Source of the DNA: Pseudomonadota bacterium
GTDB lineage: Bacteria > Pseudomonadota > Gammaproteobacteria > PS1 > Pseudothioglobaceae
Direction of reading: 5' to 3'
NCBI GenBank assembly: GCA_022600395.1
Contig: JAHZKM010000063.1
Coordinates: 1 to 29,730, forward strand
DNA: 29,730 nt
Position numbers and translations under genes: made by a program. The stretch's first letter is position 1. Every line of letters starts with the position of its first letter. The notes beneath the pieces are model-generated. The model saw only the letters and a program-made list of their open reading frames with translations. It ran no database searches and was not told the origin of the DNA. Positions 1 to 8,313 of this stretch are shown here, piece by piece.

Positions 1-1566
1 ATGGAACTCACCAGCCAAATCTTTTAAATAGTAAGCCAAAACATGAGGTTCATAATGAAGTGCACTAGTCTTTAATACGTCTTGATAACGATTTAACTCT
101 TTAATTAGAGCGACTTCTGTATCGCTGGTTAGAAGAGACAAATCAGCTTTAGATTCATCCATGGATTGAGCTTGCTTTAACACCGAGCAAATACGCGCAT
201 GGGCATACTGAATATAAAACACTGGGTTCTCATTGGTTCTAGACTTGGCCAGATCTAGGTCAAAATCCATATGTTGTTCGGATTTTCGCAAGACATAGAA
301 AAAACGCGCTGCATCATTGCCTACTTCATGGCGTAATTCTTCCAAGGTGACAAACGAGCCACTACGTGTGGACATGGCTACTTTTTCACCACCACGATAT
401 AAGTTAGCAAACTGCACCAGTAGAATTTCCAATTTCTTTGGATTGTGTCCCAGTGCAGCAATAGAAGCCTTTACTCTGGCAATATAGCCATGATGGTCCG
501 AGCCCCAAATATTAATAATTTTGTCATAGCCGCGTTCAAATTTTTCTAAATGATAAGCAATATCTGAAGCAAAGTAAGTATGAATGCCATTATCACGCAC
601 CACAACACGGTCTAAATCATCGCCAAAATCAGTGGTTTTAAACCATAAGGCGCCGTCTTTTTCATAAATATGCCCAGAGGCTTGTAGCGCTTTAACGGTC
701 TTTTCAGACAAGCCAGAATCTACCAAAGATTGCTCCGAAAACCACTGATTGTATTCAATTCCAAATTCAGATAAGTCCGCTTTAATGCCGCCCAAAATAC
801 TATCAATCGCTAATCTAAAGATCTTGCGATAGTCTTGACCGAGTGTCTTTTTACAATTAGCAATTAATGCATCGATATGCTTTTCTTTATCGCCGCCATC
901 TTTCTCATCCTTGCAAACGCCTTGGGCAATATCATGCTTTTCTACACCACTAATCTGCTTGGCAATATCTACAATATAGTCACCCTTGTAGCCGTTGTCA
1001 GGAAATACAGATACCTCACAAAAACGCAAATAAACCGACGTTGCCAAAATATCCATTTGTCGCCCTGCATCATTCACATAATATTCGTTATCCACCTCAA
1101 AGCCAACGGCGCGCAATAAATTGGAAACCGTTGCACCATAAGCTGCACCCCGCCCATGGCCCACATGCAGCGGACCAGTTGGATTGGCAGAGACAAACTC
1201 CAGCAAAACACGCTGACCTTGACCAATATCGGTTAGTCCAAAAGCATCTCCTTGGGCGAGAATATCTTTAAGCACCTGATTGTTTGAGCCTTGAGACATA
1301 AAGAAATTAATAAAACCAGGTCCGGCAATTTCAATTTTTTCAATCTCACTGGCATTGGCCAGCTTATCTACAATTTTTTCAGCCAACACCTTTGGAGCAC
1401 ATCGAGCTTGTTTAGATAAAACCATGGCGATATTTGAGGCAAAATCTCCTTGTGCTTTATCTTTAGAGTGGTCCAATCGAATCTCACTTGGCACACTTTC
1501 TAAAACACCTTCATCAATTAATGCTTGCAATGCTTGGGTTAAAAGTTGTTGTAATTGTTGTTTCAT
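1..1566 (-). CDS. argS: Arginyl-tRNA synthetase (3' end beyond window)
   Basis: Class I aminoacyl-tRNA synthetase that charges tRNA-Arg in the cytoplasm. My translation of the minus strand from the ATG at 1564-1566 is open for 522 codons to the window edge. It shows the signature [15 protein letters not shown] (HIGH-type motif HVGH, about residue 130) and the degenerate KMSKS equivalent MSTRSG (about residue 400). The N-terminal residues fit the ArgS tRNA-binding (Add-1) domain. The family is usually about 575-590 residues, so roughly 55-65 C-terminal residues of the anticodon-binding domain lie to the left of the window. The gene begins 27 bases after the polA stop, with a modest ACAGG ribosome-binding site, so it is probably cotranscribed with polA. 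I see no frameshift. Identification is from conserved motifs and is secure. Confidence 0.96.
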   Translation of the reverse strand, partial: MKQQLQQLLTQALQALIDEGVLESVPSEIRLDHSKDKAQGDFASNIAMVLSKQARCAPKVLAEKIVDKLANASEIEKIEIAGPGFINFFMSQGSNNQVLKDILAQGDAFGLTDIGQGQRVLLEFVSANPTGPLHVGHGRGAAYGATVSNLLRAVGFEVDNEYYVNDAGRQMDILATSVYLRFCEVSVFPDNGYKGDYIVDIAKQISGVEKHDIAQGVCKDEKDGGDKEKHIDALIANCKKTLGQDYRKIFRLAIDSILGGIKADLSEFGIEYNQWFSEQSLVDSGLSEKTVKALQASGHIYEKDGALWFKTTDFGDDLDRVVVRDNGIHTYFASDIAYHLEKFERGYDKIINIWGSDHHGYIARVKASIAALGHNPKKLEILLVQFANLYRGGEKVAMSTRSGSFVTLEELRHEVGNDAARFFYVLRKSEQHMDFDLDLAKSRTNENPVFYIQYAHARICSVLKQAQSMDESKADLSLLTSDTEVALIKELNRYQDVLKTSALHYEPHVLAYYLKDLAGEFH

Positions 1567-1593
1567 ATCAAACCTGTCTTCTATCTTTTTTAG

Positions 1594-4320
1594 TTAGTGC
1601 GCTTCTTGCCAAGAACTGCCCATACCCACATCCACCTTCAAAGGAATGTCGAGTAACATCGCGTTTTCCATTAAGTCTTGTATTTTATGAGAAAACTCGT
1701 CAGCCTTATCAGCGTTTACTTCAAAAACCAACTCATCATGCACTTGCATAATCATTTTAATATTGTCATTATTCTCGCCAATCCAGTCATGCACATCGAG
1801 CATGGCTTTTTTAATAATATCGGCACTTGAACCTTGCATTGGGGCGTTAATCGCCGTTCTAAGTGCATGCTGTTGCAGCATTTTATTCTTGGCATTAATC
1901 TGTGGCAAGTACAACCTTCTACCCATAACTGTCTCAACATAACCCTGAATCTTAGCAGATTCGCGTGTGTCTTCCATGTACTGAGCAACGCCTGGATAAT
2001 TTTCAAAATAGGCATCAATATATTCTTTGGCTTCGGTGCGTGAAACATCGATTTGCTTAGCTAAACCAAAGGCGCTCATGCCATAAATCAAGCCAAAATT
2101 AATCGCTTTAGCTCGGCGACGTTGTTCTTTAGTTACCTCATTAATAGCCACATTAAACATCGTGGAGGCGGTGGCACTATGCACATCCTGATCATTTTTA
2201 AACGCATTGAGTAAATTGGCATCTTGAGAAATATGCGCCATAATTCTCAACTCAATTTGTGAATAATCTGCCGCGATAATAACACAACCCTTGCTAGCAA
2301 CAAAAGCGCCACGAATACGCGCACCCAGCTCAGATCGAATAGGGATATTTTGCAAATTTGGATTAGATGAAGATAAACGACCTGTCGCTGTTACCGCTTG
2401 ATGATAAGAAGTGTGCAGACGTTGAGTATGCAAATCAATTTGTTTGGGCAATGCCTCTAAATAAGTTGAGTTTAGCTTTGTCAGCGTTCGATAGTTCAAA
2501 ATTAAGTCAACCAAAGGATGGTCTAATAGTTTCAGCGCCTCTTCATTTGTAGATGGTGCGCCTTTTGGTGTTTTCTTTTTTGGCTCCAAGCCTAAACCCT
2601 CTTCAGCAAACAAAATTTGTTGAATTTGCTTAGGCGATTCTAAGTTAAATACCTCGCCGGCCAGTTCATAAGCCTGTACCTGAATAGTTTCCATCTGCGA
2701 TTTAACTTCTAGCTGTTGCGCTTCTAGAGAACTAATATCTAGCTTAACACCGTTGCGCTCAACATTTAACAGCACCTTCACCATCGGCAGCTCGATATGC
2801 TGATACAATTTAACCAATTTAGGATATTGGGCTAGCTGCTCATCCAATACTTGATTGAGTAAGTCTGTCACTATAACATCTTCACAAGCATAAGGGCTAG
2901 CCACTTCTAGCGTGACTTGATTAAAGGTAATTTGTTTTTTGCCCTTGCCCGCCACGTCAGAAAATGAAATCGTTTGATGGTTTAGGTAGTGCTCAGATAG
3001 ATCGTCCATGTTATGGCGTGTAGCCACAGAATTTAGCACATACGACTTTACCATCGTATCGTCAACAATACCGTTAAGATTAATTTGATAATTCGCCAAA
3101 ATATGGGCGTCATATTTCAGGTTCTGCCCCACTTTACCGAGGCTTGCGTCCTCTAAGATTGGTTTAAGCGCCGCCATCACCTGGGTAAAGTCGAGCTGTT
3201 TAGGCGCATCTAAATAATCATGCGCAACGGGAATATAAAAACTATCATGCTCAACTAAAAACACCCAGCCAACAATCTTTGCATTCATGTAATCTAGCGA
3301 ATCAGTTTCTAAATCTAGTACAAAATGCTGAGCGCGCTTGAGACGTTCAACTAGGCTTACAAACATTGATTCATCCAACACGGTCGTTTGCGTGTATTTT
3401 TCTAGTAAACTTTGTGCGGGCTTGGAGGCTTCGTGTGGTTGCTCGGTGGTATCCTCTACAGATGTGGCATTCATCTCATCTAATTGATTACGCCACATGG
3501 AAAAGCCATACTGCTGATACAAATCGGCCAACTTAAAGCGATCCACCCCCGGCTCGCTGTCTAAAATATTACAAGGCAAATCTACATCAAATTTTAAACT
3601 CACCAATCGATGAGATAAATCTAGTAAGTCAAAATTATCACGCAATTTTTCACCAACTTTGCCTTTAATTTCATGTGCGTTGTTTTTAATACCATCAATA
3701 TCTTGATAAGCTTGAAGCCATTTAATGGCAGTTTTTGGGCCAACACTTGGCACCCCAGGAATATTATCAGCACTATCGCCAGTGAGCGCCAAAAGATCGA
3801 GAATTTTCTCAGGCTCAACGCCCATTTTCTCAATCACGCCTTCGCGATTATAGATACTGCCTGTCATATCCAACTGAGAAACATGGTCACTCACTAGCTG
3901 CATTAAATCTTTATCACCACTCGCAATAATAGTTTTAATATTATTTTGATCAGCGCAACGACTTAATGTTGCAATAACGTCGTCCGCCTCTACACCAGGC
4001 ACGCACATAAAATGAAAACCCATGGCGCGAATAATTTCATACAGAGGTTCAATTTGCATCACCAATTCGTCATCTGCTGGTTTTCTGTGAGCCTTGTATT
4101 CAGGATATATATCATGGCGAAAATTCCTGCCTTTGGCATCAAAAATGGCAATTAGCTTTGCCTTGGGATATTTTCTCTGCAAACGTTTAATAGCGTTCAC
4201 AACGCCAAACATAGCGCCCGTTGGAAAGCCTTCTTCGTTGCTTAAGTTTTGTTTGAGAGTAGAAAAGTAGGCGCGAAACAAAAACGCCGAACCATCGAGT
4301 AATATAAGCTTATGTGACAT
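1594..4320 (-). CDS. polA: DNA polymerase I
   Basis: DNA polymerase I, 908 residues, a normal length, for Okazaki fragment processing and repair synthesis. The N-terminal about 290 residues form the 5'-3' exonuclease (start MSHKLILLDGSAFLFRAY, then the helix-hairpin-helix stretch LTGDSADNIPGVPSVGPKTA). The 3'-5' proofreading domain keeps the Exo I motif DLETDSLD (about residue 335), the Exo II motif GQNLKYD and an Exo III-like YACED, so proofreading looks intact. The polymerase domain has motif A (AADYSQIELR, about 685), motif B (RRRAKAINFGLIYG, about 735) and motif C (QVHDELVFEV, about 860). It is divergent from znuC across 72 bases and lies upstream of argS. ATG start and TAA stop are clear. 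Confidence 0.98.
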   Translation of the reverse strand: MSHKLILLDGSAFLFRAYFSTLKQNLSNEEGFPTGAMFGVVNAIKRLQRKYPKAKLIAIFDAKGRNFRHDIYPEYKAHRKPADDELVMQIEPLYEIIRAMGFHFMCVPGVEADDVIATLSRCADQNNIKTIIASGDKDLMQLVSDHVSQLDMTGSIYNREGVIEKMGVEPEKILDLLALTGDSADNIPGVPSVGPKTAIKWLQAYQDIDGIKNNAHEIKGKVGEKLRDNFDLLDLSHRLVSLKFDVDLPCNILDSEPGVDRFKLADLYQQYGFSMWRNQLDEMNATSVEDTTEQPHEASKPAQSLLEKYTQTTVLDESMFVSLVERLKRAQHFVLDLETDSLDYMNAKIVGWVFLVEHDSFYIPVAHDYLDAPKQLDFTQVMAALKPILEDASLGKVGQNLKYDAHILANYQINLNGIVDDTMVKSYVLNSVATRHNMDDLSEHYLNHQTISFSDVAGKGKKQITFNQVTLEVASPYACEDVIVTDLLNQVLDEQLAQYPKLVKLYQHIELPMVKVLLNVERNGVKLDISSLEAQQLEVKSQMETIQVQAYELAGEVFNLESPKQIQQILFAEEGLGLEPKKKTPKGAPSTNEEALKLLDHPLVDLILNYRTLTKLNSTYLEALPKQIDLHTQRLHTSYHQAVTATGRLSSSNPNLQNIPIRSELGARIRGAFVASKGCVIIAADYSQIELRIMAHISQDANLLNAFKNDQDVHSATASTMFNVAINEVTKEQRRRAKAINFGLIYGMSAFGLAKQIDVSRTEAKEYIDAYFENYPGVAQYMEDTRESAKIQGYVETVMGRRLYLPQINAKNKMLQQHALRTAINAPMQGSSADIIKKAMLDVHDWIGENNDNIKMIMQVHDELVFEVNADKADEFSHKIQDLMENAMLLDIPLKVDVGMGSSWQEAH

Positions 4321-4358
4321 GCGCCCAATTTTACCGATTTTTACTCGCTGCTTAAGTT

Positions 4359-4373
4359 GTAAAATGATATTAC
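4359..4373. promoter_or_regulatory. Candidate Zur operator upstream of znuC
   Basis: GTAAAATGATATTAC is an almost perfect 15-bp palindrome (6 of 7 base pairs) located 20 bases before the znuC start, in the polA/znuC divergent intergenic region. Zinc uptake genes in proteobacteria are usually repressed by Zur binding AT-rich palindromes of the GTTATA-n-TATAAC kind. The half sites here only loosely resemble that consensus, so the assignment rests on position and symmetry. Confidence 0.35.
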
Positions 4374-4392
4374 TTTAGCAAATTTTAACCTT

Positions 4393-5112
4393 ATGTCAGA
4401 AGCGCTCATTCATGTTGACCAAGTCAGTCTAAGTCACCATGGAAAATCAGTTTTAGATCAAGTCAGCTTTAGCCTTAAAGCGGGAGAGTTTATCACTTTG
4501 ATCGGGCCAAACGGCGCGGGCAAAAGCTCTTTAATTAAAATTTTACTAGGCTTGATTAAACCCGATTCAGGACAAGTTAAAAAGTCAGACAAAATTCGCC
4601 TAGGCTATACACCGCAAAAATTCATCCCTAATGAATTTATTCCAATTACTGTCACTGGATTTTTACAGCTTAATCAAAAATTCAATGCGGATTTTTTAGA
4701 CGATACCGCTAAATTAACTGGCATTGAGTCAATTCTTCAGAGTGAATTAAAAAGCTTATCTGGTGGTGAAATGCAGCGTGTACTTCTAGCCAGAGCTTTA
4801 CTGGCTAAGCCCAATGTATTAATCTTAGATGAGCCTGCACAGAATTTAGATGTCAATGGTCAAATGCACCTGTACAAACTCATTCAAGACATTCATCAAC
4901 AACAAGGTTGTGCAGTTCTTATGGTCTCACACGACCTACACCGCGTAATGAAAGAGTCTACTCAGGTGCTATGCTTGTATCATCACATTTGCTGCATGGG
5001 TCAACCAGAATCTATTTTAAAAGATTCACAATTTAATGACTTGTTTGCAGATCAAATGGATGAACTGATGGCAACTTATGAGCATCATCATAATCATTGT
5101 CATGAAGATTAG
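4393..5112 (+). CDS. znuC: Zinc ABC transporter ATP-binding protein ZnuC
   Basis: ATPase subunit of a high-affinity zinc importer, 239 residues, acting at the cytoplasmic face of the inner membrane. It has Walker A GPNGAGKSS (about residue 38), the signature LSGGEMQR (about 122), Walker B VLILDEP (about 143) and a switch histidine in MVSHDLHRVM. The C-terminus is His/Cys-rich (YEHHHNHCHED), as is common in ZnuC and consistent with zinc binding. It stands alone: no znuA binding protein or znuB permease is adjacent, because the next gene (fixH) is convergent 15 bases away. The partners must be elsewhere. A manganese/iron ABC ATPase is the main alternative, but the overall sequence and the His tail favour zinc. 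Confidence 0.88.
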   Translation: MSEALIHVDQVSLSHHGKSVLDQVSFSLKAGEFITLIGPNGAGKSSLIKILLGLIKPDSGQVKKSDKIRLGYTPQKFIPNEFIPITVTGFLQLNQKFNADFLDDTAKLTGIESILQSELKSLSGGEMQRVLLARALLAKPNVLILDEPAQNLDVNGQMHLYKLIQDIHQQQGCAVLMVSHDLHRVMKESTQVLCLYHHICCMGQPESILKDSQFNDLFADQMDELMATYEHHHNHCHED

Positions 5113-5127
5113 AGCAATTAATGTACC

Positions 5128-5604
5128 TTATTGAGCAAACATGCGTGCAGAATCTTGCTGCAAAAAATCACCTTTAGTGATCTCAACCAACAAATCCCAA
5201 CGCCCTTTTAAAGGCAGTGTTATCTCTACTTGATAAGCGCCATCGCTAGTCTTACTCATTGGTAGAGAAAAATCATGCTTCATCTCAAGTGGACGATAAA
5301 AATAAGCGGTAGCATCTGCCTTGTTCAAGCGTACATCTTGCTTAGTACTAACAGCACGATAAATTTGCTTCACACCATGGGTAATGGGTTCAGGTAAAGT
5401 TAGCTCCAATTTCCAGCCTTGTTGAATTAGTGCGTCTCGTTTTTTTAAAGTATCTCCATAGCGCTCACCTGTTTCATAAGCATCAGCAACTACTAAGCCA
5501 GGGTGAGTCTCTAAGGCAGTCATAATTCGCCAGACTGTCGCACCAACTAAGGCAACAAATAGTACTAGCATTAACATCATAACTGGGGATTTTTGTACGC
5601 TCAT
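5128..5604 (-). CDS. fixH: FixH family protein (cbb3 oxidase maturation)
   Basis: Small membrane-anchored protein of 158 residues. One N-terminal transmembrane helix (about residues 8-28, VMMLMLVLFVALVGATVW) is followed by an extracytoplasmic beta-rich domain containing GLVVADAYETGERYGDTL, typical of FixH. FixH proteins work with CcoG/FixG and the copper ATPase CcoI in assembly of cbb3-type cytochrome c oxidase. Its exact biochemical step is not established. Its ATG overlaps the ccoG stop by 4 bases (ATGA), implying translational coupling. No ccoI/ccoS or oxidase structural gene is in the window. The convergent neighbour is znuC, 15 bases away, with no recognisable terminator between. Confidence 0.85.
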   Translation of the reverse strand: MSVQKSPVMMLMLVLFVALVGATVWRIMTALETHPGLVVADAYETGERYGDTLKKRDALIQQGWKLELTLPEPITHGVKQIYRAVSTKQDVRLNKADATAYFYRPLEMKHDFSLPMSKTSDGAYQVEITLPLKGRWDLLVEITKGDFLQQDSARMFAQ

Positions 5605-6998
5605 CGCATGCTTCTCGGAGTGAAAAATGAAGTTTCATATTCTAATGTAGATTTAGCTCCTTTAACCACAAAAGTTACCTCGTGATTACCACCCACATTA
5701 TTCTCAAATGCAGACAAGTAGACAAAAACTGACTTAACATTGCCAGTCGGAATAGTGACTAAATCAAGCTCATTCTTTGATTTTAGCCCTTTAATAGGGC
5801 TTTCAAAACTGATGGAAACCTGCATATCTTGTTCAGTTTTATTCATTATTTTAAGTTCGTATTTGTTACGAATAGAACCGTCTGACAACTGTACAAATAA
5901 TGGCTGCCTATCATGCAACACCTTCAAATCCAATGGCGCTAAAGTACTCATTCCGTAATACAACACCGATAAAGCCGCTACTAAAATCGAGCTGTACACA
6001 ATCACTCTTGGTCTTTTATAAAGTGGTTTAGGCTCTTGTTTAAATTCAAGTTCTGACAAAGAAGTATAACGAATCAAGCCTTTTGGCTTGCCCACCTTTT
6101 CCATTACCGAATCACAAGCATCAATACAAAGTCCACAAGTAATGCAGCCATATTCTTGACCTTTACGAATATCAACTCCAGTTGGGCACACAGCTACACA
6201 TTGGTGACAATCAATACAGTCTCCATTACCTTCAACAAACTGGCCTTTTTTAAGTTTACCGCGACTCTCTCCGCGATAATGATCGTAAGTTGGCATTATA
6301 CTTTGACTGTCTACCATCGCTCCTTGTATACGAGCATATGGACAAACCCATAGACAGGTTTGCTCACGCATGAAACCAGCAAAAATATAAGCGCCCAATG
6401 CAATGGCGACAGTAATAGTTAAAGTGGTTATAGTTATCTCTGCATTAAAGTAATCTGCCCAAGTCACTCCAAAATAGAGCATCCAAGTGATACCGGAAAA
6501 TAACGCAATAGAAATCCATATTGTATGCTTAATCACTTTGGTTTTTAGCTTATGAAAACTCATCGGTGCTTTATCGAGCTTGCGCCGTTTCATTGGCGCA
6601 CCCTCAACCTTAGCTTCTACCCAGGTAAAAATATCTGTCCAAATTGTCTGAAAGCAAAAATACCCACAAAAAACTCGCCCCAAAACTGTAGTCATTGCAG
6701 CGAGCAAAATCGCTAAAAACAACAACACCATAGTAAGCATCCAAATATCTTGTGGAAAAATTGTAAGGTCAAACAAATGGTATTGTCTATTTTCTACGTC
6801 AAAAAATATTGCTTGCTTGTCATTCCAAGTAATATATGGGCCGATAAAAAAAGGCGTCCAGAAAAGAATAGCTATCCACTTAAAATTACGAAATAACCCG
6901 CCCATACGCTTAGCATGGATAGTTTCATCACCAAGGTTTTGAACCCACTGCTCACCTTCTTCATATAAGTTATCAAGTTGAATTTTTTTATCACTCAT
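5601..6998 (-). CDS. ccoG: Cytochrome c oxidase accessory protein CcoG (FixG/RdxA)
   Basis: Polytopic iron-sulfur membrane protein of 465 residues needed for assembly of cbb3 oxidase. The family is linked to copper reduction during maturation. Transmembrane helices lie at about residues 38-55, 86-110, 155-180 and 190-215. The motif CLWVCPYARIQGAMVDSQS (about 228) precedes two ferredoxin-type clusters, CIDCHQCVAVCP and CITCGLCIDACD (about 262-305). Another helix (about 335) and a C-terminal Ig-like domain (ending SFFTPRSMR) complete the usual architecture. It is the first gene of a two-gene operon with fixH and is preceded by an FNR-type promoter, which fits induction at low oxygen. Confidence 0.95.
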   Translation of the reverse strand: MSDKKIQLDNLYEEGEQWVQNLGDETIHAKRMGGLFRNFKWIAILFWTPFFIGPYITWNDKQAIFFDVENRQYHLFDLTIFPQDIWMLTMVLLFLAILLAAMTTVLGRVFCGYFCFQTIWTDIFTWVEAKVEGAPMKRRKLDKAPMSFHKLKTKVIKHTIWISIALFSGITWMLYFGVTWADYFNAEITITTLTITVAIALGAYIFAGFMREQTCLWVCPYARIQGAMVDSQSIMPTYDHYRGESRGKLKKGQFVEGNGDCIDCHQCVAVCPTGVDIRKGQEYGCITCGLCIDACDSVMEKVGKPKGLIRYTSLSELEFKQEPKPLYKRPRVIVYSSILVAALSVLYYGMSTLAPLDLKVLHDRQPLFVQLSDGSIRNKYELKIMNKTEQDMQVSISFESPIKGLKSKNELDLVTIPTGNVKSVFVYLSAFENNVGGNHEVTFVVKGAKSTLEYETSFFTPRSMR

Positions 6999-7031
6999 TG
7001 TTAATTTTTTTGGTGTTTAAATAACTGCAAC

Positions 7032-7072
7032 ATCATAACATCGTTCCCATTTTTTTTCTTGACTTTAATCAA
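7032..7072 (-). promoter_or_regulatory. FNR/Anr-type class II promoter of ccoG-fixH
   Basis: TTGACTTTAATCAA at 7059-7072 matches the FNR consensus TTGATnnnnATCAA at 9 of 10 defined positions. On the minus strand a good -10 hexamer, TATGAT (7032-7037), lies 21 bases downstream. If transcription starts near 7024, the FNR site is centred at about -41.5, the canonical class II activator position. ccoG operons are classic FNR targets. The same site is about 65 bases upstream of the likely dapD start but is probably not for it. Confidence 0.75.
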
Positions 7073-7115
7073 GTAAAGCCAACAAAACTGGCAACACCTA
7101 TTAAAAACACGTATC

Positions 7116-7124
7116 TGATATAAT
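7116..7124 (+). promoter_or_regulatory. Extended -10 promoter of dapD
   Basis: TGATATAAT contains a consensus TATAAT hexamer preceded by the TGn extension, 26 bases before the dapD ATG. No convincing -35 box is at the expected distance, which fits an extended -10 promoter. Confidence 0.6.
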
Positions 7125-7150
7125 GTTCAATTTTTAAGAATAAACTAACC

Positions 7151-7966
7151 ATGAAAGAAATTATTGAAGCTGCTTTTGAAGATAGAGCAAACATCAACCC
7201 ACAAAATGTTTCCACTGAAGTTAAACAAGCTGTTAATGAAGCAATTCGCATGCTTGATTCAGGTGAAGCACGTGTTGCTCAGCAACAAGGCGTAGGTGAT
7301 TGGGTCGTTAACGAGTGGCTGAAAAAAGCAGTACTACTTTCTTTTAGAATTGAAGACAATGCACCAATGCAAGGTGGATTTACGCAATATTATGACAAGG
7401 TTCCGTCTAAATTCGCTGACATGTCTGCTGACGAATTCAAAGCAACAGGTGTTCGCGTTGTACCGCCAGCAAGTGCACGTCGAGGCTCATATATCGCAAA
7501 AGATACCGTGCTAATGCCATCTTACGTCAACATTGGCGCTTACGTTGATTCTGGCTCTATGGTTGACACTTGGGCGACTGTTGGCTCATGTGCGCAAATT
7601 GGTAAAAACGTACACCTATCAGGTGGCGTTGGTATTGGTGGCGTTCTAGAGCCACTCCAGGCTAGCCCAACTATTATTGAAGACAATTGTTTTATTGGTG
7701 CTAGATCAGAAGTAGTTGAAGGGGTTATTGTAGAAGAAGGCGCTGTGATTTCAATGGGTGTTTATATTGGACAATCGACTAAAATTTTCAATCGTGAAAC
7801 AGGCGAAGTGACTTATGGTCGCATTCCTGCGGGCTCAGTTGTGGTCTCAGGCAACTTGCCTTCTAAAGATGGTACTTACTCTTTATATTGCGCGGTAATC
7901 GTTAAACAAGTAGATGCCAAAACCCGTTCAAAAGTTGGTATTAACGAGTTATTAAGAGGCATTTAG
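7151..7966 (+). CDS. dapD: 2,3,4,5-tetrahydropyridine-2,6-dicarboxylate N-succinyltransferase
   Basis: DapD transfers succinyl from succinyl-CoA to tetrahydrodipicolinate in the succinylase branch of lysine/meso-diaminopimelate synthesis, so it feeds both protein and peptidoglycan synthesis. It is 271 residues, the normal family length. The N-terminal helical domain is followed by a left-handed beta-helix of hexapeptide repeats (about residues 105-235). Family signatures include [35 protein letters not shown] and [20 protein letters not shown]. It is a single-gene unit, with an extended -10 promoter before it and a strong terminator immediately after. The other dap genes are not adjacent. Confidence 0.97.
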   Translation: MKEIIEAAFEDRANINPQNVSTEVKQAVNEAIRMLDSGEARVAQQQGVGDWVVNEWLKKAVLLSFRIEDNAPMQGGFTQYYDKVPSKFADMSADEFKATGVRVVPPASARRGSYIAKDTVLMPSYVNIGAYVDSGSMVDTWATVGSCAQIGKNVHLSGGVGIGGVLEPLQASPTIIEDNCFIGARSEVVEGVIVEEGAVISMGVYIGQSTKIFNRETGEVTYGRIPAGSVVVSGNLPSKDGTYSLYCAVIVKQVDAKTRSKVGINELLRGI

Positions 7967-7982
7967 TCTATTGTTATACAAC

Positions 7983-8012
7983 AAAAAAACCCGCCGTAAG
8001 GCGGGTTTTTTT
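7983..8012. terminator. Bidirectional intrinsic terminator (dapD / ubiA operon)
   Basis: A perfect CCCGCC/GGCGGG stem with a GTAA tetraloop is flanked by seven As on the left and seven Ts on the right. It works as a rho-independent terminator for dapD on the plus strand. Read from the minus strand, it also ends the mnmG-ubiA transcript after the small reading frames. Confidence 0.93.
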
Positions 8013-8033
8013 GTTGATTGTTTATGTTGTTAA

Positions 8034-8156
8034 TTAATGGCGTGTAATCAAAGCGAATATAACCGCAACAAATGCTAAGCCAACTAGTCCATCTGAGCCA
8101 AGGCTGGCCAAAATGGCCGCAATGGTACCAAAAATATCGCTACCAATAAACGACAT
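8034..8156 (-). CDS. Predicted 40-residue hydrophobic membrane protein
   Basis: Short reading frame on the minus strand from ATG (8154-8156) to TAA (8034-8036). It begins MSFIGSDIFGTIAAILASLG and ends VAVIFALITRH. Two hydrophobic stretches (about residues 8-19 and 24-37) flank a GSDG turn, and the C-terminus is basic. It lies after ubiA and before the shared terminator, so it is likely on the ubiA operon transcript. An in-frame TAA is two codons upstream of the ATG, so the frame does not extend, and that stop belongs to a second hydrophobic frame (8160-8261). The ribosome-binding site is poor (AAGG directly before the start), suggesting coupling to the upstream frame if it is translated. I do not recognise the family. 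Together with the terminator this accounts for most of the 347-base gap between dapD and ubiA. Confidence 0.45.
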   Translation of the reverse strand: MSFIGSDIFGTIAAILASLGSDGLVGLAFVAVIFALITRH

Positions 8157-8159
8157 ACC

Positions 8160-8261
8160 TTAAGCGCCTGTAACCAAGACTACTTGAACCACAACAACTA
8201 AAGCAATTAACGCAATACCTGCTTTGGTTAGTTTTTGATGAAAAAAAACACAAAAAAGCAG
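8160..8261 (-). pseudogene. Hydrophobic small reading frame lacking a standard start
   Basis: Upstream of the 40-residue frame, the minus strand encodes HQKLTKAGIALIALVVVV followed by QVVLVTGA and a TAA at 8160-8162. This is a short basic head followed by one strong transmembrane helix. No ATG, GTG or TTG precedes it in frame within the open stretch; the only near-start is a CTG at 8261. A related intact gene might begin MKKLTKAG. Either the start has decayed, a non-standard start is used, or there is a base error in the T-rich run at about 8241-8248. It would be downstream of ubiA on the same transcript. Confidence 0.3.
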
Positions 8262-8313
8262 TGTTAATAATACTAAATTTTGAAAAAATACGGAATTTTT
8301 AGTGATAAACTGA

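Noticed and set aside
877..1271. Plus-strand open frames of 76-80 codons
   Set aside because: They are antisense shadows of argS, which is continuous on the minus strand with the HVGH and MSTRSG motifs.
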